A stretch of 64,000 nucleotides of DNA from an uncultured Bacteroidota bacterium (GTDB taxonomy: Bacteria > Bacteroidota > Bacteroidia > Bacteroidales > P3): positions 1-64,000 of the forward strand of contig CADCEC010000016.1 in assembly GCA_902800395.1 (NCBI GenBank), written 5' to 3'. How positions within the stretch are numbered: the first letter of the stretch is position 1; every line of letters starts with the position of its first letter. Under the pieces are notes generated by a model. The model made no database searches and was not told the DNA's origin. It saw nothing but the letters and a program-made list of their open reading frames with translations. This document shows positions 26,701 to 36,020 of the stretch, in pieces. Position numbers and translations under genes: made by a program.

Positions 26701-26852
26701 CATTCTTCCCTCCCATTGTCCCACCATCGTTTTCCCATTAAAAAAGAAAGAAAGATGAAAGAACGGAGGTTGAAAATACTATGTATTAGTCTGATGTAGG
26801 AATCCTATTTTCTGACAATCGTCGTGCCACCGCGTTGAGATAGGCTGACAAC

Positions 26853-27227
26853 CTAATCCTCATCCTTGGCGTTGGGTACGAGGAATATCACCGTCAATGC
26901 TCCCACTGCACCGGCCACAAGCACGATGATTCGGGCCATGGAGCCAGCGGGAATGAAAACGAAAGCGGAGAGTAGCACCATAGTCGCCATGATGCCCACG
27001 GCACCGGCTTTTTGTGCGACCGTCATGCCACCACGGCGCTGATAGCCACGGATATATTTCCCCAGCCAAGAGGCCAACAGCCATTGCTGCAGTCGAGGCG
27101 ACGAACGGTAGAACAGCCACGACGCCAGCAGCACGAACGGCGTCGTCGGCAACCCCGGCACCACCACTCCCAACGTCCCTAATCCCACGGCCATAAGACC
27201 TAATGCTATGTAGAGATATTTCTTCAT
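26853..27227 (-). CDS. DUF454 (YbaN-like) inner-membrane protein
   Basis: From the ATG at 27227 the product has 124 residues with hydrophobic segments and the DUF454 motif GLGTLGVVVPGLPTTPFVLLASWLFYRSSP split over the first half. The longer frame (start 27257) adds a poor N-terminus (MPYFFISVTL) that overlaps the upstream terminator hairpin region, so the shorter start is chosen. DUF454 proteins such as YbaN are small inner-membrane proteins of unknown role. Confidence 0.85.
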   Translation of the reverse strand: MKKYLYIALGLMAVGLGTLGVVVPGLPTTPFVLLASWLFYRSSPRLQQWLLASWLGKYIRGYQRRGGMTVAQKAGAVGIMATMVLLSAFVFIPAGSMARIIVLVAGAVGALTVIFLVPNAKDED

Positions 27228-27240
27228 CAAGGTTACAGAA

Positions 27241-27278
27241 ATAAAAAAATAGGGCATACCATTGAGGGTATGCCCTAT
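27241..27278 (-). terminator. Intrinsic terminator of the DUF1015 gene
   Basis: A perfect 12-bp stem (ATAGGGCATACC at 27249-27260 with GGTATGCCCTAT at 27267-27278) is followed on the minus strand by TTTTTTTAT. Confidence 0.92.
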
Positions 27279-27291
27279 TCTGATTTAACTC

Positions 27292-28557
27292 TTAGCAGAG
27301 CTCGTGGATCACGAGGCCGGAGCGCAGCTTGGGCTCAAACCAGGTGGTCTTCGGAGGCATGATGTTGCCGGTGTCGGCAATGTCGATGATCTGCTTCATG
27401 CTGACGGGATAGAGGGCGAAGGCGACCTTCATCTCGCCGTTGTCGACGCGACGTTTCAGTTCGCCGAGGCCGCGGATACCGCCGACGAAGTCGATGCGCT
27501 TGTCGGTGCGGAGGTCCTTGATGCCGAGCACCTTGTCGAGGACAAGGTTGCTGAGGATGGTGACATCGAGCACGCCGATGGGGTCGTTGTCGTTGTAGGT
27601 GCCGGGCTTGGCGGTCATCTTGTACCAGTGGCCATCGAGGTACATGCTGTGCTCGTGCAGTTTGGCGGGCTTGTAAATCTCGGTGCCCATGTCGGTGAGC
27701 TCGTAGCTCTCGCCGACGGCTTTGAGGAACTGCTCCTTGGTGAGGCCGTTGAGGTCCTTGACCACGCGGTTGTAGTCGATGACATTGAGCTGGTTGTCGG
27801 GGAAGATGACGGTCATGAAGTAGTTGTACTCCTCCTTGCCGGTGTGGTGGGGGTTCTGCTCCTTCTTCTCCTGTCCCACGAGGGCGGCGGCGGCGCTGCG
27901 ATGGTGACCGTCGGCGATGTACATAGCGGGAACCTGCTTGTCGAAGATGTCGACGAGCTCGGCGATGGTCTTCTTGTCGTCGATGACCCAGAAGCGGTGG
28001 CCGAAGCCGTCTTCCTTGGCGATGAAGTCATAGATGGGCTTCTTGGCGGTGATGCCGGCCACGATCTCGTCGATGCGGGCGATGGCGGGATAGGCGAAGA
28101 AGACGGGCTCCACGTTGGCGTTGGTGATGCGGACGTGTTTCATGCGGTCCTCTTCCTTGTCCTTGCGGGTGAGCTCGTGTTTCTTGATGACCTTGTTGAC
28201 ATAGTCCTCGCTGTAGGCGCAGGCCACGATGCCGTACTGCCACTTGGCGTCCTTGTCCTTGGGGTTCATGCTCTGGGCGTAGATGTAGAGTTTCTCCTCC
28301 TCATCCTTGACCAGCCAGCCGAGGTCCTTGAACAGGTTGTAGTTCTTCACCACCTGGAGGTACACTTCGGGCGAGTGCTCGTCGGTGCCTTTGGGGAGGT
28401 CGATCTCAGCCTTGGTGACGTGCAGCAGGCTGTAGGGGTTGCCCTCGCATTCCACGCGGGCTTCTTCGCTATTCAGAACGTCGTAGGGGCGCGAAGCCAG
28501 TTTCTCGACGATGTCCACCGGGGGGCGGAATCCTTTGAAGGGTTTGATAACGCTCAT
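27292..28557 (-). CDS. DUF1015 family protein
   Basis: The 421-residue protein matches DUF1015: KPFKGFRPPVDIVEKLASRPYDVLNSEEAR at the N-terminus (in two blocks), YIADGHHRSAAAALVGQEKK in the middle and a C-terminal FVGGIRGLGELKRRVDNG block. The HHR segment is the most conserved part of the family. A role in serine/phosphoserine metabolism has been suggested in some anaerobes, but the reaction here is not shown by the sequence. A -7-like TATTTTTG lies upstream near 28604-28611 on the same strand, and a strong terminator follows. Confidence 0.88.
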   Translation of the reverse strand: MSVIKPFKGFRPPVDIVEKLASRPYDVLNSEEARVECEGNPYSLLHVTKAEIDLPKGTDEHSPEVYLQVVKNYNLFKDLGWLVKDEEEKLYIYAQSMNPKDKDAKWQYGIVACAYSEDYVNKVIKKHELTRKDKEEDRMKHVRITNANVEPVFFAYPAIARIDEIVAGITAKKPIYDFIAKEDGFGHRFWVIDDKKTIAELVDIFDKQVPAMYIADGHHRSAAAALVGQEKKEQNPHHTGKEEYNYFMTVIFPDNQLNVIDYNRVVKDLNGLTKEQFLKAVGESYELTDMGTEIYKPAKLHEHSMYLDGHWYKMTAKPGTYNDNDPIGVLDVTILSNLVLDKVLGIKDLRTDKRIDFVGGIRGLGELKRRVDNGEMKVAFALYPVSMKQIIDIADTGNIMPPKTTWFEPKLRSGLVIHELC

Positions 28558-28634
28558 ATTTGTGTCTTTTTAATTATTGATTTATACGTTAATTTGGAAC
28601 TGCAAAAATACAAATTAATTTTGACGTGGACAAA

Positions 28635-30071
28635 TTATTTTTTCTCCACGCGGAAAATCTTGTACCCAATCATCGCCACCGTGATGGACATCAGCGGCGA
28701 AATGATGTTGAAAAAGCAATAAGGCAGGTAGGTCAGCGTCGGCACGTGCAGCACGAGCGATTGCGTCATGCCGCAGGTGTTCCACGGAACCAGCACCGAG
28801 GTAACGGTGGCGGAGTCCTCCGTCGAGCGGCTCAGCAGGCGTCCCTCGAAGCCCTTCTCTTTGTATAGTTTCTTGTAGATATTGCCCGTCAGCACGATGC
28901 TGAGGTACTGGTCACCAGTAACCATGTTGGCAAAGAGGCCTGTTCCGACAGTGGTGGTGACGAGCGAACGACGGCCGCTGATGCCGCGAGCCAGCGCCGC
29001 GGTGAGGCTCTGTATCATGCCGGTACCCGTCATTGCTCCACCGAAAGCCGAAGCGCAGAAAATAAGGAAGACGGTAGAGAGCATGCCCCTCATGCCGCGG
29101 GTCTGCACCAGGCTGTTGAGAATCTCGTTGCCAGTGTCGAGCGACGTGCCACCATAGTAGGTCGTCATCAGGCCGCGGAAGGCGTTCCCCTCCCCTATCT
29201 GGTTCACGATGTCGGGCTGTGCCACCAGCATCACTACTCCGGCGATGGCTGCCGAGAGAAACAGGATGATGGCTGCCGGCAAGCGCAGGGCGATAAGGAC
29301 GCCCGTGGCCAGCGGTACCAAGAGCAGCCAGCCATTGATGTTGAAGACACGCTGCAACCCTTCGGCGAACTCGGCCGACTGGATTTGGCCGCTGTCTGCA
29401 TGACAGAGGCTCGCCACCAGAAAGATTATCAGCGCGATGGTGAACGACGGAACCGTGGTGATAAGCATATACTTGATATGCTTGAAAAGTGGCACTTCGC
29501 CCACCGATGAGGCCAGCACCGTGGTGTCGGAGAGTGGTGAAATCTTGTCACCGAAATAGGCGCCCGAGATGATGGCTCCGGCCGTCCAGCCCATACTGTA
29601 GCCGTGGGCAGTGCCAATGCCCATCAGGGCGATGCCGATGGTAGCTACGGTGGTCCACGAACTGCCTGTAACCACCGACACCAGCGCACACACCATGCAG
29701 GCCACGAAAAGGAATACCGACGGGTCGACAATCTGCATGCCATAGTAAATCATCGTCGGCACCACGCCGCTCAGCATCCAGCTGCCCGCCACAGCACCGA
29801 TGAGGAATAGGATAAGGATGGCACCGCTGATGGTCTTCACGTTGTTCGCAATGGCGTGGTCAATCTGGCGCCACGGCACCTTGAAGAACAGCATGCCCAT
29901 CGCCACCGCCACCGCCGCAGCGATGAGCAGCACCGTCTGGCTCGCCCCGTCGAGGGCATCGGAGCCAAACTCCCTGATAACAAGCACCTGCAACGCCACC
30001 AGCACCGCCAGCGGTATCAGCGCTATCGCCCAGTGAATACGCGGACTTGACACAGAATTATCCTTTTCCAT
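28635..30071 (-). CDS. NhaC-type Na+/H+ antiporter
   Basis: From the ATG at 30071 the protein has 478 residues and about eleven hydrophobic helices. NhaC blocks include WTAGAIISGAYFGDKISPLSDTTVLASSVG, GSSWTTVATIGIALMGIG and ATVTSVLVPWNTCG. It should exchange Na+ for H+ across the inner membrane. The open frame extends 43 codons further upstream through AT-rich sequence that contains the -7 box, so that part is not likely coding. The -7 box ends only 7 bp before the chosen ATG, which predicts a nearly leaderless mRNA. Confidence 0.88.
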   Translation of the reverse strand: MEKDNSVSSPRIHWAIALIPLAVLVALQVLVIREFGSDALDGASQTVLLIAAAVAVAMGMLFFKVPWRQIDHAIANNVKTISGAILILFLIGAVAGSWMLSGVVPTMIYYGMQIVDPSVFLFVACMVCALVSVVTGSSWTTVATIGIALMGIGTAHGYSMGWTAGAIISGAYFGDKISPLSDTTVLASSVGEVPLFKHIKYMLITTVPSFTIALIIFLVASLCHADSGQIQSAEFAEGLQRVFNINGWLLLVPLATGVLIALRLPAAIILFLSAAIAGVVMLVAQPDIVNQIGEGNAFRGLMTTYYGGTSLDTGNEILNSLVQTRGMRGMLSTVFLIFCASAFGGAMTGTGMIQSLTAALARGISGRRSLVTTTVGTGLFANMVTGDQYLSIVLTGNIYKKLYKEKGFEGRLLSRSTEDSATVTSVLVPWNTCGMTQSLVLHVPTLTYLPYCFFNIISPLMSITVAMIGYKIFRVEKK

Positions 30072-30078
30072 CGCACTG

Positions 30079-30086
30079 CAAAAATA
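30079..30086 (-). promoter_or_regulatory. -7 box directly before nhaC start
   Basis: Minus-strand TATTTTTG then CAGTGCG and ATG. Transcription would begin within a few bases of the start codon. Confidence 0.6.
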
Positions 30087-30113
30087 CAGATTTTTTCTGA
30101 CGTGGAGAAAACA

Positions 30114-30146
30114 TTTTTTGCGGAATAAAAAAAATGCGTATTTTTG
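30114..30146 (+). promoter_or_regulatory. Promoter of the SpoIIE-type phosphatase gene
   Basis: TTG at 30118-30120 within a T run and TATTTTTG at 30139-30146, 18 bp apart. Divergent from the nhaC promoter. Confidence 0.65.
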
Positions 30147-30156
30147 CAGCCATTTT

Positions 30157-30198
30157 AATACATTATTAATCAACAACAATACATTATTAATCAACAAC
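30157..30198 (+). repeat. 21-bp tandem duplication in the phosphatase leader
   Basis: AATACATTATTAATCAACAA plus one base occurs twice in direct succession (30157-30177, 30178-30198), between promoter and coding start. Confidence 0.85.
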
Positions 30199-30286
30199 AA
30201 AGATGGCGCAGATAGCTGCTGCTTTGGGTATTACCGAGTTGGTCTATCACCAAATCTAATGGCCGGAAGGTCTTTTAGGAGGAAAG

Positions 30287-32125
30287 TTGGTAGCCTGGCT
30301 TTCCTTCTCTAATTATAAAATAGTGAAAGATAATAATCAGATAAACAACAAATGGCGGCGACTTCAGACACGTAGCGGTGTGTTACTGTTGCTGACGGCT
30401 GCAATATTATTGCAGGCCGGTAGTGCAGTACAGTACCATTTTGCCCGTAACGGTATCCGCAACGAAGTCTCCCAAAGGGCAACATCAGAACTGGAGGTAA
30501 AGAGTCTAAAGATTGAGCAGATGGTGACCCGTGTGGAGACAGCCATAGGCAACCTCCATTGGACACTTGAGCAGTCGATAGTCCATCAGGACTCCATATA
30601 TCCTGTTTTACATCGCCTCATGATGCTCAATCCTGACTTGGTAGGTTGTGCCATCGCCTTCCCCCAAAACTACTTCAAGGGTACGGGATACTGGTATGAG
30701 CCATACGTGTTTAGAAATGGCGATGTCCTCGAGGACAAACAGATTGGCTCGGCCAACCACGACTATTTCAACACTCCCTGGTATACTGATGCTATGGCTT
30801 CCGACCATGGACTTTGGACAGAGCCTTATATAGATAGTATCGGTTCCGAAGGCATGGTGTGCTCTTATGTTGTTCCGCTGTGCGATGCTTCGGGTCGCAC
30901 GGTGGCGGTCTTTGCCGCTGACGTACTGCTCGATTGGCTCGGTGGCATCTGTGAACAGGAAGAGTCCGTTCACACCTACCTTTTTTCGAATGCCGGACGC
31001 CTTATGGTGTGCCCCGACAGCACAATGGTGATGCACTACACCTTGGAAGAGGCTGCCAGCCTATATAGCGACACTTTGGCGGCACACCTCCACCGTGCCG
31101 TGGATCAGGATTTGCAGGGAACCGCTGAAGTGGAATACAACGGCGAAAAAAACTACATATACTATAGTCCAGTTGGTGGCCACACCGGCTGGTCGATGGT
31201 GCTCCTCTTCCCTGACAAAGAGATATTCAAGGGCCTCCACTATGTTAGTCGGGTGCTGATTATTTCCATGCTGCTTGGGTTGATACTGCTTGGCTATATC
31301 ATGTGGCGCACATTCCGCAGCATGAGAAAGCTGGGCGAAGTGAGGGCAGAGAAAGAGCGAATCGGCAGCGAACTGCTGATTGCACGCAACATTCAGATGG
31401 GCATGCTGCCCAAAACATTCCCACCCAGTCCCGACTGCAAAGAGGTGACCATCTACGGCTCGCTGGAACCTGCCAAGGAGGTCGGCGGCGACCTCTACGA
31501 CTTCCATATCCAGAACGGCCACCTGCTCTTTTGTGTGGGCGACGTGAGTGGCAAGGGCGTCCCCGCCTCGCTTATGATGGCCGTCACACGCAGCCTCTTC
31601 CGCACCGTTTCCTGTCAGACCGAAAAACCTGACGAAATCGTCAAGCGCATTAACGATTCGCTGTCGGAGATGAACGAGAACTCGCTCTTTGTAACCTTCT
31701 TTGTAGGTGTACTCGACCTCACGACGGGCCATCTCGCCTACAGCAATGCCGGCCACTGTCCTCCCGTCATTATCGGACCTACTCTTTCCACCCTCGAAAT
31801 GGATGCCAACATACCGCTCGGCATCATGCCGGGTTGGGAGTACACGTGTCAAGAGAGCCATATAGACACAGGCTCCATCATCTTCCTATATACCGACGGC
31901 CTCACAGAAGCTCAAGACTCTGTCTACAACCAATTTGGCGAAAAACGAATGATGGCCGAGTTGGAGAAGATGGAATCGGCAACACCACGCGCACTTATCG
32001 ACCACATGTCAGAGGTGATACACCAATTCGAGGACGGCACCGAACAAAGCGACGACCTCACCATGCTGGCCATAAAATACACAAACAACAACACATTAGA
32101 GGAGGCTAATGATGGAGAAAACTGA
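30287..32125 (+). CDS. Membrane-bound SpoIIE/RsbU-type PP2C phosphatase with sensor domain
   Basis: The 612-residue protein has a membrane helix near residues 31-50, an extracytoplasmic Cache-like sensor region (FNTPWYTDAMASDHGLWTEPY, VCSYVVPLCDASGRTVAVF), a second helix near 320-340, a short coiled linker and a C-terminal PP2C domain (LEPAKEVGGDLYDFH, FCVGDVSGKGVPASLMM, FLYTDGLTEAQD). Such proteins dephosphorylate anti-sigma-factor antagonists after sensing a ligand. No ATG exists before the first helix: TTG at 30287 has a strong AGGAGG 4 nt upstream, and GTG at 30323 is an alternative. The true start is uncertain. Confidence 0.85.
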   Translation: MVAWLSFSNYKIVKDNNQINNKWRRLQTRSGVLLLLTAAILLQAGSAVQYHFARNGIRNEVSQRATSELEVKSLKIEQMVTRVETAIGNLHWTLEQSIVHQDSIYPVLHRLMMLNPDLVGCAIAFPQNYFKGTGYWYEPYVFRNGDVLEDKQIGSANHDYFNTPWYTDAMASDHGLWTEPYIDSIGSEGMVCSYVVPLCDASGRTVAVFAADVLLDWLGGICEQEESVHTYLFSNAGRLMVCPDSTMVMHYTLEEAASLYSDTLAAHLHRAVDQDLQGTAEVEYNGEKNYIYYSPVGGHTGWSMVLLFPDKEIFKGLHYVSRVLIISMLLGLILLGYIMWRTFRSMRKLGEVRAEKERIGSELLIARNIQMGMLPKTFPPSPDCKEVTIYGSLEPAKEVGGDLYDFHIQNGHLLFCVGDVSGKGVPASLMMAVTRSLFRTVSCQTEKPDEIVKRINDSLSEMNENSLFVTFFVGVLDLTTGHLAYSNAGHCPPVIIGPTLSTLEMDANIPLGIMPGWEYTCQESHIDTGSIIFLYTDGLTEAQDSVYNQFGEKRMMAELEKMESATPRALIDHMSEVIHQFEDGTEQSDDLTMLAIKYTNNNTLEEANDGEN

Positions 32126-32165
32126 TGAAGAAGGATGATGCAGGAAGATACAGAAGATAAGAACG

Positions 32166-32204
32166 AAAAAAAAGAAAGGCTTGGGTCGTTGGACTCAAGC
32201 CTTT
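32166..32204 (-). terminator. Intrinsic terminator of gcvT
   Basis: AAAGGCTTGGGTC (32175-32187) pairs with GACTCAAGCCTTT (32192-32204), with one G-T pair, followed on the minus strand by a run of T. It may also stop the phosphatase transcript from the other side. Confidence 0.85.
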
Positions 32205-32225
32205 GCTTCTTGTTATACGTAAGGA

Positions 32226-33279
32226 TTATCCCTCGTAGAAGGGCATCTTGACGGTGATGGCCTTGAGGAGTTTCTCGCGGATCTTGATGTAGATTTCGGT
32301 GCCGGTCTTGGCATAGGCGGCCTCGATGAGGGCGGTGCCGATGTTCTTGCCGGTGCTGGGGCTGGGGGACGTTGCGGGCGATGCCGCGGTCGACCATCTC
32401 GAAGCCAGCCACTTTGCGCTTGAAGCCAGCAGCCTTCTGGGCGAGGAGGAGTTCCTTGTTGATGAAGTTGTTGTTCTCGGCTTTGAGTTTAACGATAAAG
32501 GCCAGAGGAGCCTCGAGGGGGCTGACGGTGTCGTCCATCTCGTGGCCGTAGAGGGCGAAGCCCTTCTCCAGACGCAGGGTGTCGCGGCAACCCAGACCGG
32601 CAGGCATGATGCCGAACTCCTTACCAGCCTCGAAGACCTTGTCCCACACCTCGATGGCTTTCTCCTTGGGAATATAGATCTCGCATCCGCCAGCGCCGGT
32701 GTAACCGGTGGTGGAGAGGATGATGTTGGGGATGCCGGCGAAGGTGAGGATCTTGAAAGTGTAGTACTCCATGTCGACGATGTTCTCGTTGGTGAGCTTC
32801 TGCATAGCCTTGAGGGCGTTGGGGCCCTGGACGGCGAGCTGAGCCCACTGCTCACTCTCGTTGACGAAATCTTTACCGAGTTCCATGCCCATCTTGTCGG
32901 CAATCTGGCTCATCCAGTTCCAGTCTTTATCGATGTTGGCGGCGTTGGGCACCATGAAGTACTCGTCGTCATGGACGCGGTAGACGAGCATGTCGTCGAC
33001 CACGCCACCCTGACCGTTGGGGAGGCAGGTGTACTGCACCTTGCCGTCGAAGAGGTCCTCGACGTTGTTGGTGGTGACATACTGCATGAAGTGCTTGGCG
33101 ATGGGGCCTTTGGCGCGGAACTCGCCCATGTGGCTCACGTCGAACACGCCCACGTTATTGCGGACATTGTTGTGCTCTTCGACAAGACCGGTGTACTGGA
33201 TAGGCATGTTGTAGCCGGCGAATTCGGCCATCTTTGCACCAAGTTTGATGTGCAAGTCGGTGTACGGTGTGGTTTTCAT
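32226..33279 (-). pseudogene. gcvT: Glycine cleavage T protein, frameshifted with a small deletion
   Basis: Frame 1 from 33279 gives about 300 residues of a good aminomethyltransferase (GAKMAEFAGYNMPIQY, VFDVSHMGEF, STTGYTGAGGCEIY, LGCRDTLRLEKGFALYGHEMDD) up to VDRGIAR. The C-terminal part (STGKNIGTALIEAAYAKTG ... MPFYEG) is in another frame and ends at 32226. At the junction near 32365-32375 the usual 15-20 residues after GIAR are missing and a C run is present. So a deletion plus frameshift, or an assembly error, disrupts the gene. The intact protein would transfer the aminomethyl carbon of glycine to tetrahydrofolate. Confidence 0.85.
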
Positions 33280-33453
33280 TATGTTACGTATTTTTATTAA
33301 TAATTACTTTATCAAAATCAAATATCAACCAAAACGAAAAAAACGAAAAAAAATTGTGCAAACGAAAAGAAAAATATTTTTTAGCACCCACAAATCCTAC
33401 TTAACATAACCTCAAAAACACGTGTTGATTTTCAAACATTTAAGCCACCAAGT

Positions 33454-33495
33454 CTTACTCAACTCTTACTCCCCTCTTACTCCACCCTTACTTTA
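33454..33495. repeat. 11-bp-period array
   Basis: CTTACTC-type words recur every 11 bp (four copies) in the AT-rich spacer between gcvT and hflX. No gene is seen in 33280-33558. Confidence 0.7.
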
Positions 33496-33558
33496 GTCTT
33501 GGTTATGAAAGAGTTAGCATAGGTCAGAACAGACTCAAACAATATAAAAGTCTGAAAA

Positions 33559-34800
33559 TCAATAGAGGAAATTATTGTACGGATACCTAACAGCATGAAT
33601 ACGAGACACTTCCTCGTAGAGGAGGTTACGGAGGGCGTCGATGTTTTGTTTCTTGGCGGCGGAGATGTGGATGAATGCTTGATTGTTTGATTGTTTGATT
33701 GTTTGAGTTTTTTCTGCGTCAGCACTCAAGCATTCAAGCATTGACTCATTCAAGCAATCTATTTTGTTGTAGACCATAATGACGGGTTTGTCGTCGGCGT
33801 GGATGTCGGCGAGGGTCTTGTTCACGGCGTCGATTTGCGACTGGTGGTCGGGATGCGAGATGTCGACGACATGGATGAGGAGGTCGGCCTCGGAGACTTC
33901 GTCGAGGGTGGATTTGAAGCTCTCCACCAACTGCGTGGGTAGCTTGCGGATGAAGCCGACGGTATCGGTCAGGAGGAACGGCAGATTGCCGATGACCACC
34001 TTACGGACGGTGGTGTCGAGAGTGGCAAAGAGCTTATTCTCCGCGAGTACATCACTCTTAGCCAGTAGGTTGAGAATTGTAGACTTACCAACATTAGTAT
34101 AACCCACCAACGCCACTCGGACGAGACTCTCGCGATTCTTTCGCTGCAGCGTTTTTTGGGTGTCGAGTTTTGCAAGTTGGAGTTTGAGGGCGGAGATTTT
34201 CTCTTTGATGAGGCGGCGGTCGGTCTCTATCTGCGTCTCACCTGGACCGCGCATACCGATACCACCGCGCTGACGCTCGAGGTGGGTCCACATACGGGTC
34301 AAACGGGGCAACATATATTGAAGTTGCGCCAGTTCCACCTGTGTGCGAGCCGTCGAGGTACGAGCATGACGGGCAAAGATGTCAAGAATGAGGGTGGTAC
34401 GGTCAAGTATGCGGCACTCCATCTCTTTTTCCAAATTGCGGAGCTGTGCCGGCGAGAGTTCGTCGTCGACAACGATGATGTCGGCCGCGAGGGCATTCTT
34501 GTATTCCTTTATCTCATCAAGTTTACCTGAGCCAACGTAGGTACGGGTATCGGGACGCTCCAACTTCTGTATCACCTTATAAACAGTGACACCGCCGGCA
34601 GTGCGAAGGAGAAACTCCAACTCGTCGAGGTATTCCTCAGTGCGCTTGATTGTCTGGCCATTAGGACAGACGCTGACAAGGATGGCCTTCTCAGGAACCT
34701 CTTCGTTGACAAAGGTATTCCTCTCCTGAGGAGAAAGACGTTTCCCCTCCTCCCCGATGGAATTTCTGAATTTGCCTTTTTTATTTGGAGCGTACTGCAT
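33559..34800 (-). CDS. hflX: GTPase HflX
   Basis: With the ATG at 34800 the protein has 413 residues. It has the HflX N-terminal domain (AADIIVVDDELSPAQLRNLEKEM), the GGIGMRGPGETQIETDRRLI segment and a G domain with GYTNVGKST, DTVGFIRKLP and NKID. HflX splits stalled or hibernating 70S ribosomes in characterised species. Two 8-bp repeat arrays (33679-33707 and 33726-33757) are coded within the G domain near the C-terminus and produce TIKQSNNQ and LNESMLECL. An ATG 86 codons earlier would only read through the glycosyltransferase gene, so it is rejected. The chosen start overlaps that gene by 20 bp. Confidence 0.93.
   Translation of the reverse strand: MQYAPNKKGKFRNSIGEEGKRLSPQERNTFVNEEVPEKAILVSVCPNGQTIKRTEEYLDELEFLLRTAGGVTVYKVIQKLERPDTRTYVGSGKLDEIKEYKNALAADIIVVDDELSPAQLRNLEKEMECRILDRTTLILDIFARHARTSTARTQVELAQLQYMLPRLTRMWTHLERQRGGIGMRGPGETQIETDRRLIKEKISALKLQLAKLDTQKTLQRKNRESLVRVALVGYTNVGKSTILNLLAKSDVLAENKLFATLDTTVRKVVIGNLPFLLTDTVGFIRKLPTQLVESFKSTLDEVSEADLLIHVVDISHPDHQSQIDAVNKTLADIHADDKPVIMVYNKIDCLNESMLECLSADAEKTQTIKQSNNQAFIHISAAKKQNIDALRNLLYEEVSRIHAVRYPYNNFLY
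33679..33707 (-). repeat. In-frame 8-bp array inside hflX
   Basis: Three TTGATTGT units (plus strand) then TTGAG. The coding strand reads CAAACAAT and yields IKQSNNQ, the same peptide as in the META lipoprotein. Confidence 0.88.
33726..33757 (-). repeat. Second in-frame 8-bp array inside hflX
   Basis: Units TCAAGCAT, TCAAGCAT, TGACTCAT and TCAAGCAA on the plus strand. Confidence 0.8.
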
Positions 34801-35989
34801 TGAAGATATTTTCGAGAGGTTGGACTGCGGCTTGCCAAGAGTAATGCTGGCGAACAAAAAGGTTGCCTTCGTGGGCGATGCGAGAACGGACCTCCTCTGA
34901 GCCAAGAAGCAAAGATATCCAGTAGGCCAAATCTTCCTTGCTGTCGCCGACAAACAGCTGGTCGCCCGATGTTGCACCAAGGGCAGCATTGGCCAGACTT
35001 GTCGTGACACACGGCTTCTGCATAGCCATTGCCTCGAGCAGCTTGTTCTGCAAGCCACTCCCTATGCGCATAGGAGCCACGAAGAGCTGCGACGAAGCAT
35101 AGGCTTCGCGTATGTCGGGCATACGTCCACTAACCGTTACTTTCTCGGGTTTCTGTGCATTGGAAGCCAACGCCCGTACTGCGGGCTTGGGATCGGCACC
35201 AGCAATCAGCACAGTAGCATAGGGACTATACTCCCACACCAAGGGCATAACTTCTTTGACCAAGTAGCGGGCGGCATCGACGTTGGGGGCGTAGGACATG
35301 TTGCCGCAGAAGCAGATTGAGTATCCTCCCTCGTTTAGACTTCCAGACTTTTTGACATTTTGACTTGAGAAGTAGTCAAAGTCGACACCATTTGGAATGA
35401 TATGTATTTCACCGTTTTTCTTGTGGGGGATAGCTTCGCTGTCGACATCGGAGATGATGGTAAGGGCGTCGAAAATAGAGAAAGCCTTGTATTCGGACGA
35501 CCTCAACATCTTGAATTCAAAGTGTAACAAATAGTGCCATAACCCTTTGGAATGCTCCATACGTCTCTCTGTGTTCATGGAGAGGGCATCTTGAAAGTCC
35601 ATCACCTTCGGGTAGGGCAATCGCGCCACGAGAGGCATTGTACGCACCATCTGACTATAGACCACATCCGGCTTCACCTCGCGCGCAAAAATTTTGCAGG
35701 CTCGTTTGGAACGTTTGGTGTTCCAGTAGCCCATCTGCAATGATTTTGAAGACAACCAATTGCGTAGAATATTGAAGCCACAGACAAAACGATTGAGATG
35801 CACCACACGTATCTGACGACAGTAAGGCTCAAGGGCTTCCACCTGCTCAGGTTCCACACGTCGGTGCGAAACTGCGAAGAGGTAGATTTCGTGCCTCTTT
35901 GACAACTCCACCACCTGATGATAGGCACGGAGTTTGTCGCCCTTATCCAACGGCCAGGGGAAACGGGGGAGAACGACCAATATTTTCAT
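34781..35989 (-). CDS. Glycosyltransferase family 4
   Basis: The 402-residue protein has a GT-B layout: N-terminal MKILVVLPRFPWPLDKGDKLRAYH, a middle GVDFDYFSS linker, and a C-terminal donor-binding domain with PVNVSG-like VTVSGRMPDIREAYASS and GSGLQNKLLEAMAMQKPCVTT. It resembles GT4 enzymes related to the TIGR03087 exopolysaccharide group. It probably builds a surface glycan at the cytoplasmic face. The 3' end overlaps hflX by 20 bp. Confidence 0.88.
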   Translation of the reverse strand: MKILVVLPRFPWPLDKGDKLRAYHQVVELSKRHEIYLFAVSHRRVEPEQVEALEPYCRQIRVVHLNRFVCGFNILRNWLSSKSLQMGYWNTKRSKRACKIFAREVKPDVVYSQMVRTMPLVARLPYPKVMDFQDALSMNTERRMEHSKGLWHYLLHFEFKMLRSSEYKAFSIFDALTIISDVDSEAIPHKKNGEIHIIPNGVDFDYFSSQNVKKSGSLNEGGYSICFCGNMSYAPNVDAARYLVKEVMPLVWEYSPYATVLIAGADPKPAVRALASNAQKPEKVTVSGRMPDIREAYASSQLFVAPMRIGSGLQNKLLEAMAMQKPCVTTSLANAALGATSGDQLFVGDSKEDLAYWISLLLGSEEVRSRIAHEGNLFVRQHYSWQAAVQPLENIFNAVRSK

Positions 35990-36020
35990 ACTTCTTAACT
36001 CTTAGTTCTTACTTCTTAGC
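35990..36020 (-). repeat. 7-bp-period array between topoisomerase and GT4 genes
   Basis: Units ACTTCTT, AACTCTT, AGTTCTT and ACTTCTT fill the 31-bp spacer. Confidence 0.8.

Noticed and set aside
27304-28722. Open frame of 472 codons on the plus strand opposite the DUF1015 gene
   Set aside because: It is Val/Asp/Gly-rich and repetitive, as expected for the antisense of a GC-biased gene, has no domain, and lies over a well-supported gene and terminator.
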